Shown here piece by piece: positions 53,360 through 62,497 of a stretch of DNA of 64,000 nt. A program made the position numbers and the translations under genes. The stretch is from Sinomonas notoginsengisoli (lineage in GTDB: Bacteria > Actinomycetota > Actinomycetes > Actinomycetales > Micrococcaceae), in the NCBI RefSeq assembly GCF_021554725.1, contig NZ_JAIZDP010000009.1, positions 1-64,000 on the forward strand, written 5' to 3'. The notes beneath the pieces were generated by a model. That model saw only the letters and a list, made by a program, of their open reading frames with translations. It was not told the DNA's origin and ran no database searches. Every line of letters begins with the position of its first letter. The first letter of the stretch is position 1.

Positions 53360-55441
53360 TCACTTGGCGTGGACGGACGGAAGCACCTGAATGATGCTCG
53401 GGCGCGGGGCGCGCACCTGGCCTGCGGCGGGGGCAGTGCCCTGGGCAACGTAGTCCGGGAAGAGCGAGTTCGGTGCCTCGAACGAGCCCTCCTCCCCGGG
53501 GTGCTGGACCGCGACGTAGACGTGGCGCTCCTCGTCGTGGACGATCGGGCCGCAGGTCTCCGCATCGCGCGGGACGGCGAGGAACTGCTCCACCCTTCCA
53601 CGCTCGGGGCCCTCGAGCGTGACCTTGAAGAGGCCGTCGTTGTAGCCGATCGCACTCGGGGCGCCGTCCGTGGCGAGCCACATGTAGCCGGAGGAGTCGA
53701 ACGCGACGTTGTCCGGGCAGGAAATCGGGGAAACCTGGTCTGTGGGGTAGCCCGCGAAGTACGTGGACTGGTTCTTCGCCGGATCGCCGCAGACGAGGAG
53801 CAGGTTCCAGCCGAACGTCGTGGCGGTCTGGTCGCCGCCGTCCTCGGTGATCTCGACGATGTGCCCGTCCCGGTTCTGGCGGCGCGGGTTGGCCTCGTCC
53901 GCTGGGGCGTTGGAGCCCTCGCCGCGTTTGGAGTTGTTCGTGCAGACCACGTACACCTTGCCGGTGGTCGGGTGCGGCTCGACATCCTCGCAGCGGTCCA
54001 TCTTCGTCGCGCCGGCCTTGTCTGCCGCCAGACGCGTGTAGACGAGGACCTCCTCGACGCTCATGCCCGCGATCGCGGACGTGCCGTCGACGACGAGCGG
54101 GAGCCACTCGCCAGCACCGTCGAACGCGCCGTCGGACGGGAGCTTTCCCGTGCCGTCGATCTCGGCGGCCGGGGAGTGGCCCGTGAACTTGGCGACGTAG
54201 AGGTTGCCCTCGGAGAGGAGGGTCATATTGTGTGCACGGTCCGCGGGTGTGCCTCCGTCGCGATAGGTGTTCTTGGAGACGAACTTGTAGAGGTAGTCGA
54301 AGCGCTCGTCGTCGCCCGAGTACGCGACGACCTTGCCGTTCGCGGCGATCCGGACGTTCGCGCCCTCGTGCTTGAAGCGGCCCAGAGAAGTGTGCTTCTT
54401 CGGGGTCGACGTCGGATCCATCGGGTCCACCTCGATGACCCAGCCGAAGCGGTTCTCCTCGTTCTCGTAGCCGGCGTTGCGGGTATCGAAGCGCGGGTCG
54501 TCAAGCTCCCAGCCGCGACCCGTGGCCCTGTCCTGGAGGCCATAGCGCTTCTGCGCGGCAGACCTCCCGGCGGAGCGGAAGTAGCCGTTGAAGTTCTCCT
54601 CGCCGGAGAGGATCGTGCCCCACGGCGTGGTGCCGCCGGCGCAGTTGCCCAGCGTGCCCCGAACCTTGCGCCCGGTGGGATCCGCCACGGTCTTCACCAG
54701 AGCCGAGCCCGCTGCGGGGCCGGTGAGCTCATACTCCGTGTTGAGGAGGAAGCGGCGGTTGCGCGGCGCCCCCTTGACATAACTCCATGCGCTGTTCTTG
54801 TCGCGGCGCGTGAGCTCGACCACGGAGAGGCCGTGGGCTGCACGGGCGACGGCGCGGACGCGGGCCTTCTCGCCGGCGAGCTGTGCCGCCGGGAACATGA
54901 TGTCCTCGTTGGTGTACTCGTGATTCGTGAACAGGACTGCGCGGTGGCCGTTGTCGCCGTCGATACGGAGGATGTCCGTGTAGTCGTTGTTGTAGCCGAA
55001 CTGCCTGGCCTGGGCCTCGGCGGTCTGGTCCATGACGTCGAACTCGGGCGAGTCGCTGAAGAGCGGGTCGCCCCAGCGGATGATCGGCTGCCACGAGTAG
55101 CCGGACGGCACGGTGAACTCGTCCACGAGCTTGTTCACAGGCTTGATCGGGGTGAAGTCGAGCTGGCTGTTGACGGCCTTGGCTCCCGGGGCGAGGCGCT
55201 GGCCCGCGGCCTCGGCCTTGCCGCCGGTGAACGCGAGGGTGAGGGCGCCGGCGAGCCCGAGGCCGAGCGCGGAGCGGCGGGAGATGGCCCCGGCTGCGAT
55301 GTCGCGGAAGTAGCTGTTGGCCGAGGTGTTGCAGACCTCGCCGAGGCACGCGTTGTCGCACTTGAGCGCGCACGTGACGGCGCTTCGCTTGCCGCGGACA
55401 TGGTCCAGCATGGGCAGGAGGGGACGGCGGGATTCAGACAA
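53360..55441 (-). CDS. PhoX-type alkaline phosphatase (DUF839), Tat-exported
   Basis: Secreted phosphatase-like protein of about 693 residues. The N-terminal cysteine-rich segment (TCALKCDNACLGEVCNTSAN) followed by a twin-arginine signal ISRRSALGLGLAGAL is typical of this family. The body has NHEYTNEDIMFP, GNCAGGTTPWGTILSGEENF and GWVIEVDPMDPTSTPKKHTS, the calcium/iron-binding blocks of PhoX. The start is TTG at 55441, chosen for its AAGGA ribosome binding site at 8 bases, 30 bases before an ATG at 55411. A PHO box is upstream, so phosphate starvation control is likely. Confidence 0.88.
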   Translation of the reverse strand: MSESRRPLLPMLDHVRGKRSAVTCALKCDNACLGEVCNTSANSYFRDIAAGAISRRSALGLGLAGALTLAFTGGKAEAAGQRLAPGAKAVNSQLDFTPIKPVNKLVDEFTVPSGYSWQPIIRWGDPLFSDSPEFDVMDQTAEAQARQFGYNNDYTDILRIDGDNGHRAVLFTNHEYTNEDIMFPAAQLAGEKARVRAVARAAHGLSVVELTRRDKNSAWSYVKGAPRNRRFLLNTEYELTGPAAGSALVKTVADPTGRKVRGTLGNCAGGTTPWGTILSGEENFNGYFRSAGRSAAQKRYGLQDRATGRGWELDDPRFDTRNAGYENEENRFGWVIEVDPMDPTSTPKKHTSLGRFKHEGANVRIAANGKVVAYSGDDERFDYLYKFVSKNTYRDGGTPADRAHNMTLLSEGNLYVAKFTGHSPAAEIDGTGKLPSDGAFDGAGEWLPLVVDGTSAIAGMSVEEVLVYTRLAADKAGATKMDRCEDVEPHPTTGKVYVVCTNNSKRGEGSNAPADEANPRRQNRDGHIVEITEDGGDQTATTFGWNLLLVCGDPAKNQSTYFAGYPTDQVSPISCPDNVAFDSSGYMWLATDGAPSAIGYNDGLFKVTLEGPERGRVEQFLAVPRDAETCGPIVHDEERHVYVAVQHPGEEGSFEAPNSLFPDYVAQGTAPAAGQVRAPRPSIIQVLPSVHAK

Positions 55442-55520
55442 GGGGAACGTCCTTACTGGTGCGAGCAGATTGACTGTCCGACCAGACGACCATTCCCAGC
55501 AAAAATTCAGCCGATGCATA

Positions 55521-55537
55521 GGTTAACTCAAGGTGAA
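55521..55537 (-). promoter_or_regulatory. PHO box upstream of the PhoX-like gene
   Basis: On the minus strand TTCACC and TTAACC occur as direct repeats with an 11-base period, the arrangement of PhoP-binding direct repeat units in actinomycetes. It lies about 80 bases upstream of the TTG start. Predicted. Confidence 0.55.
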
Positions 55538-55576
55538 TGGGCTAGCGAGGTTCGTCACAGTGAACGGGGCAGGGCC

Positions 55577-56608
55577 TCAATGGCCCACTTGCCCCCTCGC
55601 GAGCACCGCGTGGCAGCGGCGCAGCCGCTCGAGCCACCACTCGCGGCGGTCGATGGGCGCGGCGAACCGCTCGAGCAGCTCCGGGTCCGGTGTGGCCCGC
55701 TCCGCGAGGGAGTCCGCCGACACGAAGCCGGCCTCGGGCACGAGGGGCGAGGCGACGACGTCGTGCGCCAGCAGCGCTCCGGTGCCCAGCCCGCACGCGT
55801 GGGGCAGCGACGGCAGGGCGGCCGCGAGGGCGACGCCGGCAGCGAGCCCCACCGAGGTGTCGATCGCCGAGCTCACCACGGCCGGCAGCCCCGCCTCGCG
55901 GACGATCTCCAGCGCCCGCCGCACCCCGCCCAGCGGGGCTGCCTTGACGATGATGAGGTCCGCGGCGTGCGCTCGGGCCACGCGCAGGGGGTCCTCCGCC
56001 TTCCGGACGGCCTCGTCCGCGGCAATCCGCACGGGAGTCCCCCGCGCTTCGAGCAGCGCGCGGACCTCTGCCAGCCCATTGATGCCCGGCACCGGCTGTT
56101 CGGCGTACTCGAGGCTGAACTCGTTGAGCCTCGACAGCGCCTCCACCGCCTCCGGAACGGTCCAACCCGCATTGGCATCCACGCGCAGGTCCGCCTCGGG
56201 GAGGGCATCGCGGATGGCGGCGACCCGGGCAACATCATCTGCGAGGGCCTGCCCCCGCTCGGCGACCTTGACCTTGACCGCGCTTACGGGCCCGAACGCC
56301 GCGAGCACCTCGCGCACCTGGCCGGCCGGAACCGCCGGGACAGTGGCGTTGACCGGCACGCGAGCGCGTACCGGCTCGGGGAACCCCTCCCAGGCCGCTT
56401 CGATCCCGGACGCGAGCCAGCGCGCGGCCTCGGCGTCACCGTACTCGAGGAATGGCGCGAACTCACCCCACCCCGCGGGGCCGCGCAGCAGCAGCGCCTC
56501 GCGCTCGGTCACGCCGCGGAACCTCACGCGCATCGGCAGGCGCACGACGGCGGCGCTCGCCTCGAGCTCGGAGAGGTCCGGTAGCCCAGCGGCCGGGGCA
56601 GTGCTCAT
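55577..56608 (-). CDS. menC: o-Succinylbenzoate synthase
   Basis: Enolase-superfamily enzyme of 343 residues. SAVKVKVAERG supplies the catalytic lysine pair, RVDANAGWTVPEA the first metal ligand Asp, EYAEQPV the glutamate, IAADEAV the third and IIVKAAPLGG the second lysine. It dehydrates SHCHC in menaquinone synthesis. ATG at 56608 overlaps the M50-like gene by 4 bases, an unexpected partner. Confidence 0.92.
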   Translation of the reverse strand: MSTAPAAGLPDLSELEASAAVVRLPMRVRFRGVTEREALLLRGPAGWGEFAPFLEYGDAEAARWLASGIEAAWEGFPEPVRARVPVNATVPAVPAGQVREVLAAFGPVSAVKVKVAERGQALADDVARVAAIRDALPEADLRVDANAGWTVPEAVEALSRLNEFSLEYAEQPVPGINGLAEVRALLEARGTPVRIAADEAVRKAEDPLRVARAHAADLIIVKAAPLGGVRRALEIVREAGLPAVVSSAIDTSVGLAAGVALAAALPSLPHACGLGTGALLAHDVVASPLVPEAGFVSADSLAERATPDPELLERFAAPIDRREWWLERLRRCHAVLARGQVGH

Positions 56609-57348
56609 GAACCCACTGTAACGACAGCACCGGCGAGCACCGCCCACGAGGCAACGCCCGCCAGGGCGATCACCGCCGCGAACGTGAACAGCCACACGGC
56701 GGAGGGCACCCCGGTCCTGCGGGCGAGGTTGTACGCGTCCGAGCTACCCAGCTCGCGGCGGCGCGCGGTGTGGACCATGACGACGTTCCACCAGTCACGG
56801 GCAGCACCGAGGACCAGCGCGAGGCCCACGGCGAGGGTGAGGTGGCCCTGGATGTCCGGCGGGACCGCCACGACGATCACGGCAACAGCGAGGATGGCCC
56901 CGCTCAGGATCAGGACGCCGGCGAGGTTGCGGATGAACAGGAAGACGAGCACGAGCAGGACCAAGGACACCGACAGCGCGGCCCTCCCCCAGCCCGCCGC
57001 GGAGGCCCATGCGAGGGCAGCCCCCACGACGGCCGGGGACGGGTAGCCCCAGAACCCGAACCACACCGCCCTTCCCCTGCCGACGCCGCGGGTCGTGCCG
57101 CCCTGGTCCAATCGCAGCGTGATGCCGGTGACGCGCATGCCCGTGGCCAAGCCTGCGAAGGCGTGGCCGAGCTCGTGGACGATCGTGACGAACCGGCCGA
57201 AGAACCGCCACAGGAACGGGACAACGCACAGGGCTGCTGCGATGCCGAGGAGCCAGGCAAGCTCCGACGGCGGCACCGCCAGCGGGTGCGAGCGGGCGAA
57301 CCCCTGCACAAAACCGTCGATGAACGCCTGCCACCACACTTGGACCAC
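56605..57348 (-). CDS. M50-family peptidase-like membrane protein
   Basis: Membrane protein of about 247 residues. HELGHAFAG (His58, Glu59, His62 counting from the start chosen) is the zinc motif of M50 site-2-type peptidases; seven or so hydrophobic segments follow. It resembles the M50B-like group, in which the second conserved region is weaker. Start uncertain: GTG at 57348 or 57339 fits the family length; in-frame codons extend to 57528. Overlaps menC by 4 bases. Confidence 0.78.
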   Translation of the reverse strand: MVQVWWQAFIDGFVQGFARSHPLAVPPSELAWLLGIAAALCVVPFLWRFFGRFVTIVHELGHAFAGLATGMRVTGITLRLDQGGTTRGVGRGRAVWFGFWGYPSPAVVGAALAWASAAGWGRAALSVSLVLLVLVFLFIRNLAGVLILSGAILAVAVIVVAVPPDIQGHLTLAVGLALVLGAARDWWNVVMVHTARRRELGSSDAYNLARRTGVPSAVWLFTFAAVIALAGVASWAVLAGAVVTVGS

Positions 57349-57526
57349 GCTTCCCGAGCGTAGCCGAGGCAACTGGGTCGTCGGTGGCTGCCGAAGTGTG
57401 CGCTCGTGCTCAGACGGGCTGGCCGCACCGGCATGTCGCATCGCGACACGCCGCTGCGCACGCGCATGTCCACCCCCAGTCTGAGCAGGATGGGACGCCG
57501 TCGCCCGCCCATGGCAGGCTTGGGAC

Positions 57527-58384
57527 ATGCCCGCCCACCGCGCCCCTGCCCCAGGGCCTTTCCTGTTGGCCGGGCTCCTCGCAGCCGCGGCCTGCGCGGG
57601 AACCTACTGGGCCTTCGTGCGCACGCGAGCCGGCCAGGAGCTCGACCAGTCCGCACTGCTCGAGGCCGCCGCCATGTTCGGCAGCTGGAGCCGGGACAAC
57701 CTCACGGCGCTCAATAGCCTGCCCGCCGCCGCCGCTGCCATCGCGGCCGCCGCGCTCGCCCACGCGCTCCTCGTACGACGCCGCCGTGCCGCCCCGGCGA
57801 TTGCCCTCACCGCCGCGCTGGGGGCCAACGCCGCCAGCTATGTGCTCAAGCACTGGGCGCTGGCCAGGCCGGATTTCGGATTCAGCGCACTCGGTGAGAA
57901 CACGCTGCCCTCCGGCCATGCGACGCTCACGGCCTCAGCCGCCGCCGCGGTCTTCCTGGTGGCCCCGCCGCGCTGGCGCCCTGCCGCCGCGTTCGCCGGT
58001 GCCACCTATGCCGCCGCAACCGGGCTCGTCATGCTCGTCAACCACTGGCACCTGCCCGCGGACGTCGTGGCCGCGTTCTGTCTCGTCGCGGCGGTGATGG
58101 CTCCGGCCCTGTGGATCGTCCTCCATCGGGAGGGCCGGAAGGTGACCCGCGCTGGTACCGAGGATGCCGAGCGCCGCTGGCTCCGCCGTTCGGTGCGCGC
58201 CTCCCTTGCCGCAGCCTCGGTGACCGCCGTGTCGCTCCTGCTCATCCTCGCGGTCCCGCACGCCGAGCGCAGGGCCGGCACGGTCCCTCAGGTCTTCGCG
58301 GCCGCTGCCGGCGGGATCGTCGCGGTCGGATACGCCGGTTCGGCCGCGGCGATCCGGCTCGCCGCCGGGCGCCGCACCGCCTGA
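57527..58384 (+). CDS. PAP2-family membrane phosphatase (first of tandem pair)
   Basis: Six-helix membrane phosphatase of 285 residues. The conserved blocks are KHWALARPD (Lys108, Arg114-Pro115), PSGH (128-131) and VNHWHLPADV with His175 and Asp179. The arginine normally six residues before that histidine is not there. Such proteins dephosphorylate lipid phosphates, for example undecaprenyl diphosphate or phosphatidate. The paralogue at 58437-59378 follows after 52 bases. Confidence 0.87.
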   Translation: MPAHRAPAPGPFLLAGLLAAAACAGTYWAFVRTRAGQELDQSALLEAAAMFGSWSRDNLTALNSLPAAAAAIAAAALAHALLVRRRRAAPAIALTAALGANAASYVLKHWALARPDFGFSALGENTLPSGHATLTASAAAAVFLVAPPRWRPAAAFAGATYAAATGLVMLVNHWHLPADVVAAFCLVAAVMAPALWIVLHREGRKVTRAGTEDAERRWLRRSVRASLAAASVTAVSLLLILAVPHAERRAGTVPQVFAAAAGGIVAVGYAGSAAAIRLAAGRRTA

Positions 58385-58436
58385 CCCCAGGCAGCCTCTT
58401 GGGTCCGCCACAGGTCTTTGTGGGACGCTGGACACC

Positions 58437-59378
58437 ATGCCCGTCAAGAGCCGCGCACGCGAAGTGACCCAGCCCGCTGGCCACCAAGCCCCGGACGAGG
58501 GTGAGGGTCCAGCCACGCCCCGAGCGACCCCGCGCGTAGAGCCCTTCCTGCTCGCCTCGCTCGCCGCAGTCGCCGGGCTGCTGGCAACCTACCTGTTCTT
58601 CGTGCGCACTACCACGGGCCAGTACATCGACGAGTCCGCCCTCGTCGAGGCCACCCAGCTGTATGGCGCCGCGACCAGGGCCTCGCTGCGCTTCCTGGAC
58701 TACCTGCCGGCGCTCTCGGTCGTGCTCGGCGCGCTCGCGCTGGGCTACGCCGTCCTCGTACGACGCCGCTGGGTCGCCTCGCTCATTGCCCTCGCCGGAG
58801 CGGGCACGGCCAACATTGCCACCCAGATGCTGAAGAACGACGTCTTCACCCGTCCCTTCCGTGGAATCGAGACCTTCGCCGAGAACTCGCTGCCCTCGGG
58901 CCACACGACGCTTGCCGCCTCAGCCGCGGCGGCGGCCTTCCTCGTCGCCTCGCCCCGCTGGCGCCCCCTCGTCGCCTGTGCGGGCGGCACCTACGCGGTC
59001 GGGACCGGCGTCGCGACCCTCGTGAACCAGTGGCACCGGCCCGCAGACGTGGTCGCGGCGTACCTCGTCGTCGCGGTGTTCATGGCCCCGGCGGCATGGC
59101 TCGTGCTGCGGACCGGCACGAGGTGGAACGCGTGGGGCGGGTTCGGGAGCCATCCGGGCTCATCACGGCTCTGGATCTTCCTTCCGACGCTCGTGGGGCT
59201 GGGCGCTGCCGCTCTGGCCGTGGTCGAGCTGATGCGCATTGCGCCGATGGCCGGCCAGGAGGAGAGCACCACTAACTACTTCTGGGCCGGCTCGGCCCTG
59301 ATCGTGATCATCGGCTATCTGATCGTCACGTCGGCGTCATGGCTCGTGGGCTACGAGTCGCGCCGCATTCCGCACTGA
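58437..59378 (+). CDS. PAP2-family membrane phosphatase (second of tandem pair)
   Basis: Membrane phosphatase of 313 residues similar to its neighbour. KNDVFTRP, then PSGHTTLAAS, and VNQWHRPADV are the three PAP2 blocks; like the first copy it lacks the arginine of the third block. The N-terminus carries a 35-residue hydrophilic extension. The pair probably arose by tandem duplication and may be co-transcribed. Substrate unknown. Confidence 0.87.
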   Translation: MPVKSRAREVTQPAGHQAPDEGEGPATPRATPRVEPFLLASLAAVAGLLATYLFFVRTTTGQYIDESALVEATQLYGAATRASLRFLDYLPALSVVLGALALGYAVLVRRRWVASLIALAGAGTANIATQMLKNDVFTRPFRGIETFAENSLPSGHTTLAASAAAAAFLVASPRWRPLVACAGGTYAVGTGVATLVNQWHRPADVVAAYLVVAVFMAPAAWLVLRTGTRWNAWGGFGSHPGSSRLWIFLPTLVGLGAAALAVVELMRIAPMAGQEESTTNYFWAGSALIVIIGYLIVTSASWLVGYESRRIPH

Positions 59379-59427
59379 TTCGCCCGGCCCTGGGCCTCGC
59401 GCCCTGCCGATGCCCACGCTTACGGGC

Positions 59428-60615
59428 TCACGGCCTCGCGGCCCGCGGCACGCTCCATGCGAGCACGGCGGCTGCGGCGAGCCCCAGCAGCCCGGCGGAG
59501 GCCACCCCCACGCCGAGGGCCGCCACCGCGGTCACCGCGGAGAGCAGCACTGGTCCAAGGGTGCTGCCGGAATCGGCCATGAGGCGCCACAGCCCAAGGA
59601 ACTGGGCCCGCCCGTGGGCCGGTGAGAAGTCCGCGCCGAGGGTCATGATCATGCCGGATCCGATCCCATTGCCGAGGCCCAACAGGCACGAGACGGCGAG
59701 GAAGGGCCAGAACGCGGAGGTGAAGGGCATCGCGATGAGGGCCAGGCCCATGATCGTCATCGACGGGACGGCGACCGCGAGCCGGCCGCGCAGGTCCATG
59801 ACCCGGCCGCCGGGGTAGAAGAGCAGCAGGTCCACCCCGCCGGCGATCCCGTACACGAGCGACGCCGTGGGGGCATCGAGGCCTAGGTGCTCGGCCCACA
59901 GCGGAATGACCACCTGGCGGGACTGCCGGACGGCTGAGACGAACAGGACCCCGAGCCCCACGGTGGCGAGGACCTTCCAGTGTGCCGCGGCCACGCGCCC
60001 AAGGCGGGCCTGCCCAGGGGAACCGGGTCCTGCGGCGTCGTCCTCGAGATCCGGCATGAACAGCGCCACGGCGGCCGCACCCGCGAACACCACGACTCCG
60101 ACCCAGTAGGCCCCGCGCAGGCCCCACACCTGCATTGCCGCGGCGCCGAGGAATGGGCCGAGGAAAAGCCCAATCCGCAGCGTCCCGCCCAGGGTCGAAA
60201 GGGCGCGGGCACGGAACCCGAGCGGCACGGCCTCGGTGAGATACGTCTGCCGTGCGAGGTTGGTGACGCTCCCGGCCATTCCAAGCACGACGAGGGCGGG
60301 CATGAACTGCCACAGCTCGGTGGCGAGCGCGGCGATGCTCAGTGCGACGGCGCCCGCGGCCTGGGCGCCGACAATCGCCCACCGCTCTCCGAATCTGACC
60401 GTGAGAAGCGAGGCGGGGAGGTTGAAGACGAGGGAGCCGAGGCCGATGAGGGTCACGGTGAGAGCGGCAACGGCCACCGAGCCGCCGAGGTCCCGCGCCG
60501 AGAGCGCCACGACCGGGAGCACCGCGCCCTCTCCGAGGGAGAAGAGCACTGAGGGCCCGAAGGCGGGGACGGCGATCGAGAGCAGGGAGAACTCCTCGTT
60601 GCCTGATCGAACCAC
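59428..60615 (-). CDS. MFS transporter
   Basis: Twelve-helix transporter of 395 residues. FNLPASLLTVRFGERWAIVG carries a degenerate motif A and LARQTYLTEAVPLGFRARAL the motif-C region of drug-efflux-type MFS. Similar proteins are annotated as multidrug or sugar efflux; the substrate is not evident. Faces away from its upstream neighbour and has no clear partner. Confidence 0.83.
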   Translation of the reverse strand: MVRSGNEEFSLLSIAVPAFGPSVLFSLGEGAVLPVVALSARDLGGSVAVAALTVTLIGLGSLVFNLPASLLTVRFGERWAIVGAQAAGAVALSIAALATELWQFMPALVVLGMAGSVTNLARQTYLTEAVPLGFRARALSTLGGTLRIGLFLGPFLGAAAMQVWGLRGAYWVGVVVFAGAAAVALFMPDLEDDAAGPGSPGQARLGRVAAAHWKVLATVGLGVLFVSAVRQSRQVVIPLWAEHLGLDAPTASLVYGIAGGVDLLLFYPGGRVMDLRGRLAVAVPSMTIMGLALIAMPFTSAFWPFLAVSCLLGLGNGIGSGMIMTLGADFSPAHGRAQFLGLWRLMADSGSTLGPVLLSAVTAVAALGVGVASAGLLGLAAAAVLAWSVPRAARP

Positions 60616-60724
60616 TCCCCCACTCTAAAGCCCGAGACTAAATGCTCTTGCAGGCGCCGGGTGGGAGCGAGTATCTTATTTCCAGTCTCTGGACAAACTA
60701 TGGAGACTATGAGGGACACCGTGC

Positions 60725-60767
60725 GAGGGCTGCACGGCCGCTATTGGGGGGCGACCGTGCGGCCCTC
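60725..60767 (-). terminator. Hairpin after the MinD-like gene
   Basis: GAGGGC-T-GCACGG (60725-60737) pairs with CCGTGC-G-GCCCTC (60755-60767), 12 paired bases and one mismatch, 7 bases after the stop codon of the MinD-like gene. Confidence 0.7.
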
Positions 60768-60773
60768 CAGGTA

Positions 60774-62453
60774 CTACCGCTGGTAGCCGGAGATGATCGC
60801 CGCCGCGATCTCCCGGTAGGCCTGCCTGGTGGCCGGGCGAAGGCGGTCCAGGGCAACCAGGTCACCGTCGGCCATCGAGCGGTCGTGGGGGACGGTGATG
60901 AGCGCACGGCACATTCCGGACAGGGTCGCCTCGATCGCGCCCTTGTCCACGCGCGCCGAGACGTCGTCCTTGTCCGTCACCACGACGATCGCGCTCTGCG
61001 CGAGCCGGTCATAGCCGTGCGCTGACAGCCAGCGCAGGGTGTCCCGCGCCCTCTTGGCGCCGCTGACCGCGTACCCTGCCACGACCACGATGTTGTCCGC
61101 GTCCTCGAGGATCCCTCGCATGGCCGGCCTGCTCACGCCCGTCCCGCAGTCCGTGAGGGTCACGGCGAAGTGCCGCGCCACAAGGGCGTGCACACGCCGG
61201 TAGTCCTCGGCGGTGAGCGAGTCGGAGAGCTCGGGGTCCTGCTCCCCGGCGAGCAGGTGCAGGCTGCCGGCCTGGTGGAGGTACTTCAGGAGGTCCGCCC
61301 GGGAGGTGACAGAGTCGAAGTCCCGCAGGAGTCCCGTGATCGAGTGCCTCCGCTCGGACTCGTAGGAGCCCTCTCCGAGGGCCCGCTCGACGAGGTCACC
61401 GGCATCTGGGTTCGCGTCGATCGCACAGGGCGGCTCGGGCCGCAGCTCCGCGAGCGTCAGGCCCACGCCGACCGTGGTGGAAGTCTTGCCGATGCCGCCC
61501 TTGAGCGAGAGGAAGGCCGTATTCCAATTCCCCTCAAGACGGCGGGCAATCCGCTTCTCGAGCAGCTCCTCCTGCCGCTGGTGCTCCGAGGCGCCGAGGT
61601 TCAGCGTGCCGCCCGTGATCCGGTAGAGGAACCCCCGGAAGCCGCCAGGCGGGGGCGGGAGCGTTGAGCGGATGAACCCTGCCGGCGCAGCGGAGGATGT
61701 CTCCTGGGCGGGAGCGGCCGGCTGCGCGGGCGGGCCCGAGGTCCCTCCGCCCACGACGGTGGCCGCCTCCTGCGGCCCCACGTGCCGGCTCGTGTGCGGC
61801 GTGGCAGTGGGAGCGGCGCTGCGGCGGGCGCTCTCGCGCGCCGGTGGAGGGGGGCTGGCGGGAGAATCGGGAGGCGCGGTGTCCGCCGACGGCGCGGCGG
61901 CGGCGTCGTGCGCGGTTGCGGCAGGGCGCCGAACGGGCTGCGGCGGAGCGACGGGTGGCGGGGCGGCAGGCCACGCAGCCGGGGCAGCGCCGGCCGTCCG
62001 CTTGTCGGGGGCGGGCGGCGGCGACGCAGGCGGGGTAGCATCGGCCACCGGCTTCTCACGGGCTGGCGCGGGGCCTGGCGCAGGGCCTGGCGCGGAAGGC
62101 GGGGCGCCCACCTGTTCGGGGGCCAGTTCCGGAGCGGGCTCAAGGGCGGGCCCGGCGTCCGGCTCGGCGATGGGCTCACCTGAAGGCGCGAGGGCCACCG
62201 CGGCGGCAGGGTCTGCGGCGGGCTCAACCTCGGCGGGAGCCGTCGCGGGAGCCGTCGCGCGGTGCGGCGCGGACTCTGCCGTGCCCGCGCCGCCCGGCCG
62301 AGCAGGCGCGTCAGTGGATTCCTCCGTGGCGGGCACGGCATCGGCGGGTCCGGTGGAGCGGCGCGCGGCTTCCTCCGCCTCGCGGAGGCGCCGAGCCTCG
62401 CGGCGTGTCATGGGAACGGGTGGCGGGGCCTGCTCCCCAGCTGGCGTCTCCAT
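60774..62453 (-). CDS. MinD/ParA-like ATPase with long Ala/Pro-rich N-terminus (EspI-like)
   Basis: Protein of 559 residues. Residues 1 to about 265 are low complexity, rich in Ala and Pro, apart from a basic MTRREARRLREAEEAARR near the start. The C-terminal domain is a MinD/ParA-type P-loop ATPase with deviant Walker A LKGGIGKTST (Lys318), CAIDANPDAGDLVERAL and IVVVTDKDDVSAR. This plan matches EspI of mycobacterial type VII secretion and similar proteins in Micrococcaceae. No WXG100 or Ecc gene is in the window, so a secretion role is inference. ATG at 62453 has an AAGGGGC site. Confidence 0.8.
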   Translation of the reverse strand: METPAGEQAPPPVPMTRREARRLREAEEAARRSTGPADAVPATEESTDAPARPGGAGTAESAPHRATAPATAPAEVEPAADPAAAVALAPSGEPIAEPDAGPALEPAPELAPEQVGAPPSAPGPAPGPAPAREKPVADATPPASPPPAPDKRTAGAAPAAWPAAPPPVAPPQPVRRPAATAHDAAAAPSADTAPPDSPASPPPPARESARRSAAPTATPHTSRHVGPQEAATVVGGGTSGPPAQPAAPAQETSSAAPAGFIRSTLPPPPGGFRGFLYRITGGTLNLGASEHQRQEELLEKRIARRLEGNWNTAFLSLKGGIGKTSTTVGVGLTLAELRPEPPCAIDANPDAGDLVERALGEGSYESERRHSITGLLRDFDSVTSRADLLKYLHQAGSLHLLAGEQDPELSDSLTAEDYRRVHALVARHFAVTLTDCGTGVSRPAMRGILEDADNIVVVAGYAVSGAKRARDTLRWLSAHGYDRLAQSAIVVVTDKDDVSARVDKGAIEATLSGMCRALITVPHDRSMADGDLVALDRLRPATRQAYREIAAAIISGYQR

Positions 62454-62497
62454 CGTGCTGCCCCTTCGCTCTTGCCTGCCGTGGTCCAGCGGCGGAG

